This document shows, in pieces, positions 1 through 9,335 of a stretch of DNA of 64,000 nucleotides. This DNA comes from Nitrospirillum sp034427435 (GTDB lineage Bacteria > Pseudomonadota > Alphaproteobacteria > Azospirillales > Azospirillaceae): NCBI RefSeq assembly GCF_034427435.1, contig NZ_JAXQNP010000001.1, positions 124,001 to 188,000 of the forward strand. The letters are read 5' to 3'. The notes beneath the pieces are model-generated. The model was given only the letters and a program-made list of their open reading frames with translations. It made no database searches and had not been told where the DNA came from. Position numbers and translations under genes: made by a program. Every line of letters starts with the position of its first letter. Position 1 is the stretch's first letter.

Positions 1-2
1 TG

Positions 3-920
3 ACACACGCCGACCGCGTGCTGGACCCCGTATCCCATCTCACCAAGCAGGGCTTGGCCACTTATATGAGGGCGGTGTCGGCGCGCATGTTGCCCCTGGT
101 CGCCGGCCGTCTTCTCAACCTGCTGCGCTGCCCCGAAGGAACGGCGCAGGCCTGCTTCTTCCAACGCCACGCCGCCGCCGGCACGCCGGTGCAATGGCGC
201 CGCAAGCTGGTCAAGGAAAAGGACGGGCGGGCCGTAGACCATGTCTACCTGACGGATGTCGACGGGCTGGTGGCGGCCGCCCAGATCGGCGTGTTGGAAC
301 TGCACCTGTGGGGCAGCCAGGCGCGCAAGCTGGAATCCCCGGACCGCCTGGTGTTCGACCTGGATCCCTATCCCGACCTGCCGTTCAACGAGGTCAAGGT
401 CGCGGCGACCGCCGTGCGCGACGTCTTGGCCGCCCTGGACCTCGCCAGCTTCCCCCTGCTGACGGGGGGCAAGGGTATCCACGTCGTCGCCCCGCTGGGG
501 CCGGGCGCGGGGGGCGGGCGGCGGCAATGGCCGGTGGTGTCCGTCTTCGCCAAGGCGGTGGCCGAACAGCTGGTTGAGGCGCGGCCCGACGCCTACGTCG
601 CCACCATGAGCAAGGCGCGCCGCCAGGGCCGCATCTTCATCGATCATTTTCGCAATGCGCGCGGCGCCTCCGCCATCGCGCCCTATTCTCCCCGGGCCAA
701 GCCGGCGCGAGCGGGTGGCGGAACCCCCGTCGCCTGTCCCGTCACCTGGGAAGAACTGGCGGCCGCGGAACGGGCCGATGCGTACACGACGGCCGACGCC
801 CCGGCCCTGATGCGCCGGCCCGATCCCTGGGCCCGGTATTTCGAGGTGCGGCAGGATTTGGGCAGTGGCGCCTGCCGCGTGTTGGGGGTGAAGGTGGGGG
901 CGGGGGCCTACAATTCATGA
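3..920 (+). CDS. ligD: LigD C-terminal primase-polymerase domain (5' truncated by window)
   Basis: The frame is open from the window's first bases (THADRVLDP, the usual opening of a LigD polymerase domain), so the ligase and phosphoesterase parts lie upstream outside the window. The visible 305 residues hold the archaeo-eukaryotic primase fold: FDLDP metal-binding acidic motif near visible residue 118, GGKGIHV, then SKARRQGRIFIDH and the APYSPRAKP segment that closes these domains. LigD works with Ku in bacterial non-homologous end joining, adding nucleotides at breaks. A stop right after the polymerase domain fits the phosphoesterase-ligase-polymerase order of proteobacterial LigD. The stop overlaps the next start (ATGA). 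The family call is secure; upstream domains are inferred. Confidence 0.92.
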   Translation, partial: THADRVLDPVSHLTKQGLATYMRAVSARMLPLVAGRLLNLLRCPEGTAQACFFQRHAAAGTPVQWRRKLVKEKDGRAVDHVYLTDVDGLVAAAQIGVLELHLWGSQARKLESPDRLVFDLDPYPDLPFNEVKVAATAVRDVLAALDLASFPLLTGGKGIHVVAPLGPGAGGGRRQWPVVSVFAKAVAEQLVEARPDAYVATMSKARRQGRIFIDHFRNARGASAIAPYSPRAKPARAGGGTPVACPVTWEELAAAERADAYTTADAPALMRRPDPWARYFEVRQDLGSGACRVLGVKVGAGAYNS

Positions 921-1513
921 GCCATGAAGCCGTCACCCTGGCCGTGCTGATGTATGGCATCGTCCCCTTGTGGTTTCTGGCGGGCCTGGCCGATTGGCTG
1001 TGCCACCGCGCCACCGACATCCAGCACACAACCGGCGCCAAGGAATCGCTGCTGCATCTGCTGATGTTCAGCGAGGTGGCGGTGCCCTTGCTGGCGTGCC
1101 TGTTCCTGGAAATCAACGCCCTGGTCATCGCCCTCATGGTCGTGGGCTTTCTCGCGCATGAGGCGACGGCGCTGTGGGACGTCAGCTATGCCGTTACCCG
1201 GCGGCGCGTCTCCCCCATCGAGCAGCATGTGCACAGCTTCCTGGAACTGGTGCCGCTGATGGCCTTGATCTTGGTTGGCACCCTGCACTGGCCGCAGGCG
1301 CTGGCGCTAGTCGGACTGGGCCCGGAACCGGCGCGGTTCACCCTGAGGTGGACGCTGGGCGACCTGCCCGTGGGCTATGTCGCCACCATCCTCGGCGCCG
1401 CCTTCGTGGTGGAGTTCCTGCCCTATGTGGAGGAACTGGCGCGCGGATGGCGCGCCGCTGGCGGTCGCCTTGCGCCCACGCGCCGGCCGGCGGAGGGCAA
1501 CAGGCATGCCTGA
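917..1513 (+). CDS. Conserved membrane protein with clustered histidines
   Basis: A 198-residue hydrophobic protein with about five membrane segments (near 8-26, 50-64, 66-84, 110-128 and 148-166). I do not recognise a named family with certainty. His30, His37, His47, His81, His104 and His106, with Glu53, Asp88 and Glu110, lie near membrane borders in short motifs (HEATALWD, EQHVHSFLE). That is the kind of layout that binds metal in membrane enzymes, but metal binding is inference. It starts at an ATGA overlap with ligD and overlaps the next gene, so the genes are probably co-transcribed. Confidence 0.75.
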   Translation: MSHEAVTLAVLMYGIVPLWFLAGLADWLCHRATDIQHTTGAKESLLHLLMFSEVAVPLLACLFLEINALVIALMVVGFLAHEATALWDVSYAVTRRRVSPIEQHVHSFLELVPLMALILVGTLHWPQALALVGLGPEPARFTLRWTLGDLPVGYVATILGAAFVVEFLPYVEELARGWRAAGGRLAPTRRPAEGNRHA

Positions 1514-1805
1514 GGCGGTGGACATGATCGGCTGGGCGGCGGCCTTGGTGCTGTTCCTGACCCTGGCCGGCCAGATCAGGACGCAGTGGCGGGAGCGTTC
1601 CACCAAGGGCGTCTCGCCGTGGCTGTTCGCGGGTCAGATCGCCACCTCCATCGGCTTCGTGGTCTATTCGTGGGCGTTGGGCAACTGGGTGTTCGTCACC
1701 ACCAATGCCGTGATCCTGGCCACCGCCATCGTGGGCCAGGGGCTTTATCTTCTTCAACGCCGTTGGATGGACCGATCCGGGAACCGGCCCGAGGCCGCTG
1801 AATGA
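1506..1805 (+). CDS. Small PQ-loop / SemiSWEET-like membrane protein
   Basis: A 99-residue protein with three predicted helices: residues 5-22, about 36-55 and 58-78. The segment after helix 1 (GQIRTQWRERSTKGVSPW) resembles the PQ-loop repeat, in which a Gln-containing turn is followed by a basic stretch and S.W. Proteins of this size act as homodimeric half-transporters (SemiSWEETs) or have no known substrate. The ATG at 1506 was chosen because it overlaps the end of the previous gene and leaves exactly the three-helix unit. Its stop overlaps the ATG of the topoisomerase gene. Sugar transport is only a possibility. Confidence 0.75.
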   Translation: MPEAVDMIGWAAALVLFLTLAGQIRTQWRERSTKGVSPWLFAGQIATSIGFVVYSWALGNWVFVTTNAVILATAIVGQGLYLLQRRWMDRSGNRPEAAE

Positions 1806-2845
1806 GCGACGCGGCGGGCTTGGTCTATGTGGGTGACGGCGAGCCTGGCATCCGCCGGCTCAAATGCGGGGCGGGCTTCCGCTATCGCCTGCCGGATGGC
1901 GCCACGGTGCGGGACCCAGCGCTGCGCGCCCGCATCAAGGCCCTGGTGATCCCGCCGGCCTGGACCGACGTGTGGATCTGCCCCGATCCCAACGGCCACC
2001 TGCAGGCTACCGGCCGCGATGCCAAGGGGCGCAAACAGTACATGTACCATCCCGCCTTCCGCCAAGCGCGGGATGGTGCCAAATTCCACCATCTCATCGA
2101 TTTCGCCCGGCGTTTGCCGCGCATCCGCGAGCGCGTCGCGGCGGATTTGACGCTGCCTGGCCTGCCCCGTGACAAGGTGCTGGCCACCATCGTCCACCTG
2201 TTGGGCACCACCCTGATCCGTGTGGGCAATGCCGACTACGCCCGGACCAACCAGAGCTACGGCCTGACCACCCTGCACGCCGCCCATGTCAGTGTCGAGG
2301 AATCGGCCCTGCGGTTCGATTTCAAGGGCAAAAGCGCCAAGATATGGCGCCTGAAGGTGACCGACCGGCGCGTGGCGCGCATCGTCAAAGCCTGCCAGGA
2401 ATTGCCGGGGCAGGCCCTGTTCCAATACCTGGACGGCGACGGCCACCGGCGGGAGGTCAGCTCCGCCGACCTGAACGCCTACCTGCGCGATGCGACCAGC
2501 CAGATTGGCGGCCGGGCGGACGGGGGCATCACGGCGAAGGACTTCCGCACCTGGGCGGGCACCGTGATGATGGCGCTGGCGCTGAGCGACAGCCCGCCGC
2601 CCACCAGTCCCACCCATGGCCGCCGCATGGTGACCGCGGCCTTGAAGCGGGTGGCCTCGCGGCTGGGCAATACCGTGGCCATCTGCCGCCAATGCTACGT
2701 CCACCCGGTGATCATGGACGATTACCTGGCTGGCCGCTTCCATCTGCGCCCGCGGCGGGACGGTCCGCCCGGCCTGTCGCCGGCCGAGGGCGCGGTGCTG
2801 ACGGTGCTGCGCCGGGCGGAAAAGACGCGTGAGACGGGAACCTGA
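1802..2845 (+). CDS. DNA topoisomerase IB (bacterial, poxvirus-like)
   Basis: A 347-residue enzyme of the bacterial type IB topoisomerase family, which relaxes supercoils through a transient 3'-phosphotyrosyl bond. The N-terminal domain has the family signature around IPPAWTDVWICP and ATGRDAKGRKQYMYHP. The catalytic core carries LIRVGNADYAR (first Arg) and TAKDFRTWAGT (second Arg). The nucleophile should be Tyr299 in ICRQCYVHP. Length is normal for the family. It starts inside the stop of the preceding small gene (ATGA), and its last codons contain the stress-type promoter of the downstream catalase. Confidence 0.95.
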   Translation: MSDAAGLVYVGDGEPGIRRLKCGAGFRYRLPDGATVRDPALRARIKALVIPPAWTDVWICPDPNGHLQATGRDAKGRKQYMYHPAFRQARDGAKFHHLIDFARRLPRIRERVAADLTLPGLPRDKVLATIVHLLGTTLIRVGNADYARTNQSYGLTTLHAAHVSVEESALRFDFKGKSAKIWRLKVTDRRVARIVKACQELPGQALFQYLDGDGHRREVSSADLNAYLRDATSQIGGRADGGITAKDFRTWAGTVMMALALSDSPPPTSPTHGRRMVTAALKRVASRLGNTVAICRQCYVHPVIMDDYLAGRFHLRPRRDGPPGLSPAEGAVLTVLRRAEKTRETGT

Positions 2846-2861
2846 GCGTTGCCAGGGGGTT
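2837..2861 (+). promoter_or_regulatory. EcfG-type general stress promoter for katE
   Basis: GGAAC at 2837-2841 and GGTT at 2858-2861 with a 16-nt spacer, overlapping the stop of the topoisomerase gene and about 75 nt upstream of the catalase ATG. The EcfG consensus is GGAAC, 16-18 nt, then CGTT or a shorter TT core. The same GGAAC-N16-GGTT pair stands before the PRC-barrel gene, which strengthens both. No transcript evidence is available. Confidence 0.55.
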
Positions 2862-2935
2862 GGGGGCCTGCGTCGTGCCCGCCCCGCGCCCCTTTCCCAT
2901 CCCGCTTTCCCGCTTCGCCCTGGAGAAGACCCCCT

Positions 2936-5121
<2,186 letters not shown>

Positions 5122-5142
5122 GGTCGGTTTTCCGGAACGGCT

Positions 5143-5370
5143 TCAGTGTTTGCGTTTCTTGTGGGTGTCCAGCCGGTCGACCAGGTCCAGAAGGTGTTGG
5201 GGAACGGGTTCGCCCACCTCGTCCTCGAACATCTCGCGCAATGATCGCTCCAACGCGTCGTGCGGCCCGGGTGGCATCGGCCGGGCGCCAGCAGTCAGCA
5301 GCGGCCGTTTGCCTTGCGGCGTGCCACTGGGGGGTGACACGCCATTGGGGGGCTTGGGCTGCTTGGTCAT
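5143..5370 (-). CDS. nepR: NepR anti-sigma factor
   Basis: A 75-residue protein whose second half, LREMFEDEVGEPVPQHLLD followed by LVDRLD, is the two-helix signature of NepR. In known systems NepR holds EcfG inactive until phosphorylated PhyR pulls it away. The N-terminal 40 residues are Pro/Gly rich and probably disordered, as in other NepR proteins. It lies 161 bp downstream of the phyR-like gene on the same strand, with ecfG divergent beyond. The GAAGGGG stretch upstream of the ATG is a plausible ribosome site. Confidence 0.9.
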   Translation of the reverse strand: MTKQPKPPNGVSPPSGTPQGKRPLLTAGARPMPPGPHDALERSLREMFEDEVGEPVPQHLLDLVDRLDTHKKRKH

Positions 5371-5512
5371 GAGGGACCCCTTCAGTCACGGCCCCCTGCT
5401 TGGCGGCCTTGTTGGCTGGCGCGCTCCTCCGCCCCTTGGTGGACAAGCGATACCAGCGGGGGCCGGCGGCGATGGCCATGCCTGAAAATCGCCGCCCGGC
5501 GCCCATGCGGTA

Positions 5513-5546
5513 CTTTAATGCACGTTGGGCTTTAATGCACGTTGGT
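5513..5546. repeat. 17-bp tandem duplication at the end of the phyR-like gene
   Basis: CTTTAATGCACGTTGGG at 5513-5529 is followed directly by CTTTAATGCACGTTGGT at 5530-5546, 16 of 17 identical. The stop codon of the truncated phyR-like gene lies in the second copy. A tandem duplication at the edge of a missing domain is what slippage or end-joining repair at a deletion could leave. Confidence 0.85.
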
Positions 5547-6110
5547 GGCCATTCCGCCGCCACTGGCCAATGGGGAGGCCGCGACCACGGCGTCGGGAAG
5601 ACCCAGGATCATGTCATCCTCCAGCTTCAGGACACCCGACCGCAGGTTTTCGCGGAAGGCCTGGCGGGCCAAGTCCACTTCCCGTTCCACCGCGTCCTGC
5701 GACAGGCCCAAGATCCAGGCCGCCTCTTCTGGGAGGAAGCCCTCCACCGCGGTCAGCAGCAGGGCCTCGCGTCGTTCGCAGGGCAGGGCGCGCAGCAACA
5801 TGCCGGGCGCCAGGGTTGGTGCGTCGGGGGCCTCGTCGCCCAATTCCAAATGGCCACCGGCGTAGATGCGGTGGAACAGGCGGAACAAGGCCACACGGTC
5901 CGCATCCGGCCCAAGGATTCCCACCCCGTCCTGCACCAGCGTCTCCAGCACCATGCGGACATAAGCGTCCCCGCTCACGCCGCTGCCGGTCAAGGCGCGG
6001 GCGTAGCGGCGCAAGTAGGGAAGTTGGGATGAGATCATTTCCGCCACAGGGGTACTGGACACCGTGGCGGTGGGCTCGGATGCGATGGGGGCGATGCGAT
6101 GCGCGGGCAT
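5532..6110 (-). CDS. phyR: PhyR-like sigma-mimic domain without the receiver domain
   Basis: 192 residues. QLPYLRRYARALTGSGVSGD, VALFRLFHRIYAGG, RREALLLTAVEGFLPEEAA and WILGLSQDAVEREVDLAR are the sigma-like half of PhyR. A normal PhyR continues into a receiver domain of about 120 residues beginning near VLIIEDE. Here GVLKLEDDMILGLPD is left and the protein ends about 20 residues later. The 161 bp before nepR is too short to encode a receiver in any frame. ATG 6110 is preceded by AGAGGAGAG; a later ATG before ISSQLPYL is also possible. In known systems the phosphorylated receiver exposes the NepR-binding surface, so this version could bind NepR unconditionally or be a decaying copy. Either is inference. 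Confidence 0.8.
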   Translation of the reverse strand: MPAHRIAPIASEPTATVSSTPVAEMISSQLPYLRRYARALTGSGVSGDAYVRMVLETLVQDGVGILGPDADRVALFRLFHRIYAGGHLELGDEAPDAPTLAPGMLLRALPCERREALLLTAVEGFLPEEAAWILGLSQDAVEREVDLARQAFRENLRSGVLKLEDDMILGLPDAVVAASPLASGGGMATNVH

Positions 6111-6504
6111 GACCGACGTCTCTCCTCTTTTCGTGTTGCTGTTCGGCCGTGTTGCTGTTCGGCGGTGTGTTGATCGCGATGGCCTGCTGTCGTTTTCCCA
6201 ACCCGGCGATGGCGGGGAAAGTTTCCTCCCGCCGGAACTTTGCCCGGCGCCGCGCGATACGGCGCACGCCATAGCGAATTCGTTTGGTATAGGCGGTTCC
6301 GCCTAAGACAGATACGTAATGTTGGCAAAATAGAGGCGTCCATCCCCCTCCCGGAAAAGCCAGAGACGCACCAGTCTTAAAGGTCTATTGTTGCCCTACA
6401 CGTCACAGAACGTGGGGCGATACACCTGATCGCCCCGACGACCTCATCTATCCGATTTCTGAGGATTTTGATTTCCTTGGGAGAATCCCGATAGGGGGCA
6501 CCAT
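6111..6504. promoter_or_regulatory. Divergent phyR-like / ecfG intergenic region with a hairpin
   Basis: No gene is visible in these 394 bp. A perfect 8-bp inverted repeat lies at 6414-6436 (GGGGCGAT, loop ACACCTG, ATCGCCCC), about 70 nt before ecfG. On the minus strand a GGAAC at 6300-6296 could be the -35 element of an EcfG promoter for the phyR-like gene, but the matching -10 is poor. The region must carry both divergent promoters. Confidence 0.45.
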
Positions 6505-7107
6505 ATGCCATCTGATTTATTGTCGACGGACCCGACCTCGGGCCCGCACGCGCCGGAATTCCGTGACGAAGTTTTGCGCCTATTGCCGGCCCTGCGGGCC
6601 TTCGCCCGTTCGTTGACCAGCAACGCCGCCGATACCGATGACTTGGTGCAGGATTGTGTCGTCCGGGCTTGGTCGCATGCGGACCAGTTCACCCCTGGCA
6701 CCAACTTGCGTGCCTGGCTGTTTACCATTCTGCGCAACCGGCACTATTCCATCGCCAAGCGCCGCCAGCGCGAGGTGGCCGATCCCGATGGTTTCCACAC
6801 CGCGCGGCTCATGATGGAACCCGCGCAGGAGTGGGGCATCGCCGGGCGGGAACTCAAGGCCGCCCTGGCATCCCTGCCGGAAGACCAGCGTGAGGCCCTG
6901 ATCCTGGTGGGCGGGGCGGGCGTCAGCTACGAAGAGGCGGCGGAGATCTGCGGTTGCGCCCTGGGCACCATCAAGAGCCGGGTGAACCGGGCGCGGACCA
7001 AGCTGGCCGCCCTGATGGGTCTGCCCAACCGGGTCGTGCCCTTGAGCGGCACCAGCCTGCCCGCCGGGGCGGACGCCACCTCCACCACGCAATGGACCCG
7101 GCATTGA
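6505..7107 (+). CDS. ecfG: ECF sigma factor of the EcfG general stress family
   Basis: A 200-residue ECF sigma factor. Region 2 is RLLPALRAFARSLTSNAADT, then DDLVQDCVVRAWSHADQF and NLRAWLFTILRNRHYS. Region 4 is LKAALASLPEDQREALILVG, then SYEEAAEICGCALGTIKSRV, with RARTKLAALMG after it. Closeness to nepR and a phyR-like gene makes EcfG the best assignment. EcfG directs RNA polymerase to general stress promoters; candidate targets here are katE, the PRC-barrel gene and the small membrane protein gene at 7838. The tail after residue 175 is short and unstructured. No sensor kinase gene is present in this window. Confidence 0.93.
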   Translation: MPSDLLSTDPTSGPHAPEFRDEVLRLLPALRAFARSLTSNAADTDDLVQDCVVRAWSHADQFTPGTNLRAWLFTILRNRHYSIAKRRQREVADPDGFHTARLMMEPAQEWGIAGRELKAALASLPEDQREALILVGGAGVSYEEAAEICGCALGTIKSRVNRARTKLAALMGLPNRVVPLSGTSLPAGADATSTTQWTRH

Positions 7108-7223
7108 TGCCCCCATTTGGGATGCCCATTCGGGATGCCCAATGGTGATGCCGGTCGGGCCGCTGACCCCGCGTTAATGTTTTGGGCATTTGTGGGGCGA
7201 TGGTGTCTATGTGGCGCCCGCGC

Positions 7224-7248
7224 GGAACCATGGCCGCTTCCGGTGGTT
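7224..7248 (+). promoter_or_regulatory. EcfG-type promoter for the PRC-barrel gene
   Basis: GGAAC at 7224-7228 and GGTT at 7245-7248 with a 16-nt spacer, about 100 nt before the ATG at 7348. Same boxes and spacing as before katE. Stress-induced PRC-barrel proteins are frequent members of this regulon. Confidence 0.5.
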
Positions 7249-7347
7249 GTTCAAGCGGTTAGCAGCCGCCTTCAACAACCTGGCGGAGCCTCCCGGACAG
7301 CCCAGCGGGCGTACCGGGCAAGGCCCCGCGCAATCGGAGGAGTTACC

Positions 7348-7758
7348 ATGAACCGCGCGAACCTGTACCTGGCCGCCGCGCTCGGCATGTCCGCCCTGGG
7401 TGGCGCTTTGGCCCTGCCCGCCGCGCCGTCGTTGGCGCAGGGCACCACGCAGCGCATCGCGAACACCAAGGTTGACGTGGCCAACGTGGCCACGGGCCAT
7501 CGGTCGTCCAAGATCGTCGGCGCCAAGGTCGTGAACGACCAGAACGACACCGTCGGCACCGTCGATGACCTGATCATCTCGCAAAAGGACAGCGTGCCCT
7601 ATGCCATCCTGTCCGTGGGCGGCTTCCTCGGCGTGGGTGATCGTCTGGTGGCGGTTCCCTACAGCGCCCTGCAGGTCACGGACGACAAGGTGGAATTGCC
7701 CGGTGGCAACAAGGACGTGCTGATGAAGCAGCCGGCCTTCCATTACGCCAAGAGCTGA
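7348..7758 (+). CDS. Exported PRC-barrel domain protein
   Basis: 136 residues. The N-terminus (about 1-31, ending ALPAAPSLAQ) is a signal peptide. Residues 50-125 are a PRC-barrel: SSKIVGAKVVNDQNDTVGTV, DDLIISQ, PYAILSVGGFLGVGDRLVAV, PYSAL. Such periplasmic proteins are common in Alphaproteobacteria and often stress-induced; biochemical function is not known. ATG 7348 is preceded by GGAGGAG at 7336-7342. A strong hairpin follows the stop. It is 240 bp downstream of ecfG and has an EcfG-type promoter. Confidence 0.88.
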   Translation: MNRANLYLAAALGMSALGGALALPAAPSLAQGTTQRIANTKVDVANVATGHRSSKIVGAKVVNDQNDTVGTVDDLIISQKDSVPYAILSVGGFLGVGDRLVAVPYSALQVTDDKVELPGGNKDVLMKQPAFHYAKS

Positions 7759-7779
7759 GCTTAGCCGTTGGCAAAAGGC

Positions 7780-7814
7780 AAAGGCCCGCAGGGGACGCTT
7801 CCCTGCGGGCCTTT
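7780..7814. terminator. Bidirectional intrinsic terminator between convergent genes
   Basis: Perfect 14-bp stem AAAGGCCCGCAGGG / CCCTGCGGGCCTTT with loop GACGCTT, T-rich on the plus side and preceded by A-rich sequence that serves the minus strand. It separates the PRC-barrel gene from the small convergent gene that ends at 7838. Confidence 0.9.
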
Positions 7815-7837
7815 GTCGTTTTCAGCCGTCGTATTGT

Positions 7838-8074
7838 TCAGCTCCGCCGGCCAAAAATGAAGCCGAGGACCACGCCGAAGGCCGTGTAGGCCACCGGGGC
7901 GCTGGTCAGGATATCGGTCAGCTTGGTCCCCAACCCGCGTTCCGCTTGACGGCGCGGCGGTGGGGTCTCGCCCGTGCCGTGATAGGCGCCCTCCGCCAGT
8001 TGCTCCAGCTTGGTTCGGGGGCGGGGACGCGGCGGGGACAGGGGCGGTTCGCTGGGCGGCGCGTAAGAGGCCAT
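7838..8074 (-). CDS. Small membrane protein, probable stress regulon member
   Basis: 78 residues. A Pro/Arg-rich soluble N-terminus (residues 1-50) precedes a single C-terminal helix (APVAYTAFGVVLGFIFG), ending in RRS. No family recognised. ATG 8074 was chosen because GGAGGAAGG lies 7-15 nt upstream; a longer frame to 8128 has no ribosome site. A GGAAC-N17-GGTT promoter lies 72 nt upstream. The topology suggests a cytoplasmic N-terminus anchored by a C-terminal helix. Confidence 0.7.
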   Translation of the reverse strand: MASYAPPSEPPLSPPRPRPRTKLEQLAEGAYHGTGETPPPRRQAERGLGTKLTDILTSAPVAYTAFGVVLGFIFGRRS

Positions 8075-8388
8075 GGCCTTCCTCCATTTGATGTGTCTTG
8101 CGTCGGGCGGATCCCACGATGGCTCCACCCTGCCGTGATGGTGAAAACCGCCAGGGCGCCAGCGCTGTTCCTCGGTTCCGGCAATTAGGGCGGAACCAAG
8201 CCCGGCTTGGGGCCTTTCTCCGCTGTCCGCAGGGCCGCCACGATGACGTCCGTGTCGAGAACGAGCCTCATGGCGAATTTGATATCACGCTGCCGGTGAT
8301 GTCAGGACGGGTGTCCGCTCTCCGCCGCGGGCCATGGGGGGCGGGCTGAACTCCGCCATAAGACGGTGCCGGTTCCGATCACGCCACT
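8075..8388. promoter_or_regulatory. Intergenic region with an EcfG-type promoter on the minus strand
   Basis: On the minus strand GGAAC at 8171-8167 and CGGTT at 8150-8146 give a spacer of 16-17 nt, the third such element in this 6-kb region, reading toward the small membrane protein gene. No convincing gene was seen in the rest of the gap, which separates the stress block from ubiV. Confidence 0.45.
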
Positions 8389-9321
8389 TCAGATACCCGC
8401 CGCCTGGTAGGCCATGCCCTCCACCCCGTGCAGGAAGCCGTTGCTGAAGCGCCGGCCGGGGCACAGTTCACGCAGGCGGTCGCGGGCCGGGGCCACCGGC
8501 ACGGTGCCGTCCAGCACGGCGCGGAAGGTTTCCGCCACTGCCACCATGTCGCAATCCTGGGGCGACAGGCGGAAACGATCCACACCCAGCGACCGCAGGC
8601 GGTCCAGGTCGCCCAGCAGGTCCAGATAGCTGCCCGACAGGGTCTGCACCCCGTTCACCGCCAGGAAGGGCGCGCCGTCCAGGGTGTCCAGGTCCATGCC
8701 GTCGGGATGCTTCTCACAGACATAGCGGCAGCCGTCCTTGTGCAGGCCATGGGCGCGGGCGTGGTAGCAGCGGGCGGAGATGGCCAGCGGCAGGCGGCCG
8801 AAGGCCTGCACCTCAAGCTCGGTTCCTGTCTCCCTGGCCGCTGGCGCCAGCGCCGCGATGGCGTCGGCCGTCAGCTCGCCCGGCAGGCACACCCGGGTGG
8901 CGCCCTGGCGCGCCATCAGTTCCAGGGTGCTGGGGTTGTAGACGGCGACCAGGGGCCCGATGGCGTGCGGGCGTCCGGCGCAGGCGGCCAGGGCGGTCAG
9001 GTCGTTGGCCTCCACCAGGAAGTCGTCGCTGGCGGCCAGGTCGATCACCCCTTGGCGTTCGCGCGCCTGCATGACCAGGGCCAGGCTGCCCAGCACCACC
9101 TCCTTGCCGGCGCGGCGCAGCCGTTCCGCCACCTCGGGGATGTCGCCGTCGAAAAAGGGCGCACGCTTGGAACACACCACCTCGCCCAGCACGACGGTAT
9201 CGACTGGGGCCTCGTCCGCGATGCGGGCGTAGAAGTCACGGCGCCGCGCGGCCGGCCAGTGGAAGTGCAGGGGGCCCAGGGTCAGCTTGGGGCCCGTCGA
9301 AGTCTTGGCGGCCAGGGTCAT
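8389..9321 (-). CDS. ubiV: UbiV, O2-independent ubiquinone hydroxylation protein (U32 family)
   Basis: 310 residues of the U32 peptidase-like family. The opening LTLGPLHFHWPAARRRDFY matches UbiV. Four cysteines in UbiV-like places, Cys50 (GEVVCSKR), Cys185, Cys198 and Cys202 (SARCYHARAHGLHKDGCRYV), should ligate a [4Fe-4S] cluster. With UbiU it carries out O2-independent ring hydroxylations of ubiquinone, and UbiT supplies the lipid-binding role. It is last in a ubiT-ubiU-ubiV set, 14 bp after ubiU. The operon implies ubiquinone synthesis under low oxygen, possibly for nitrate respiration. Confidence 0.92.
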   Translation of the reverse strand: MTLAAKTSTGPKLTLGPLHFHWPAARRRDFYARIADEAPVDTVVLGEVVCSKRAPFFDGDIPEVAERLRRAGKEVVLGSLALVMQARERQGVIDLAASDDFLVEANDLTALAACAGRPHAIGPLVAVYNPSTLELMARQGATRVCLPGELTADAIAALAPAARETGTELEVQAFGRLPLAISARCYHARAHGLHKDGCRYVCEKHPDGMDLDTLDGAPFLAVNGVQTLSGSYLDLLGDLDRLRSLGVDRFRLSPQDCDMVAVAETFRAVLDGTVPVAPARDRLRELCPGRRFSNGFLHGVEGMAYQAAGI

Positions 9322-9335
9322 GGCATGTCCTCCGT

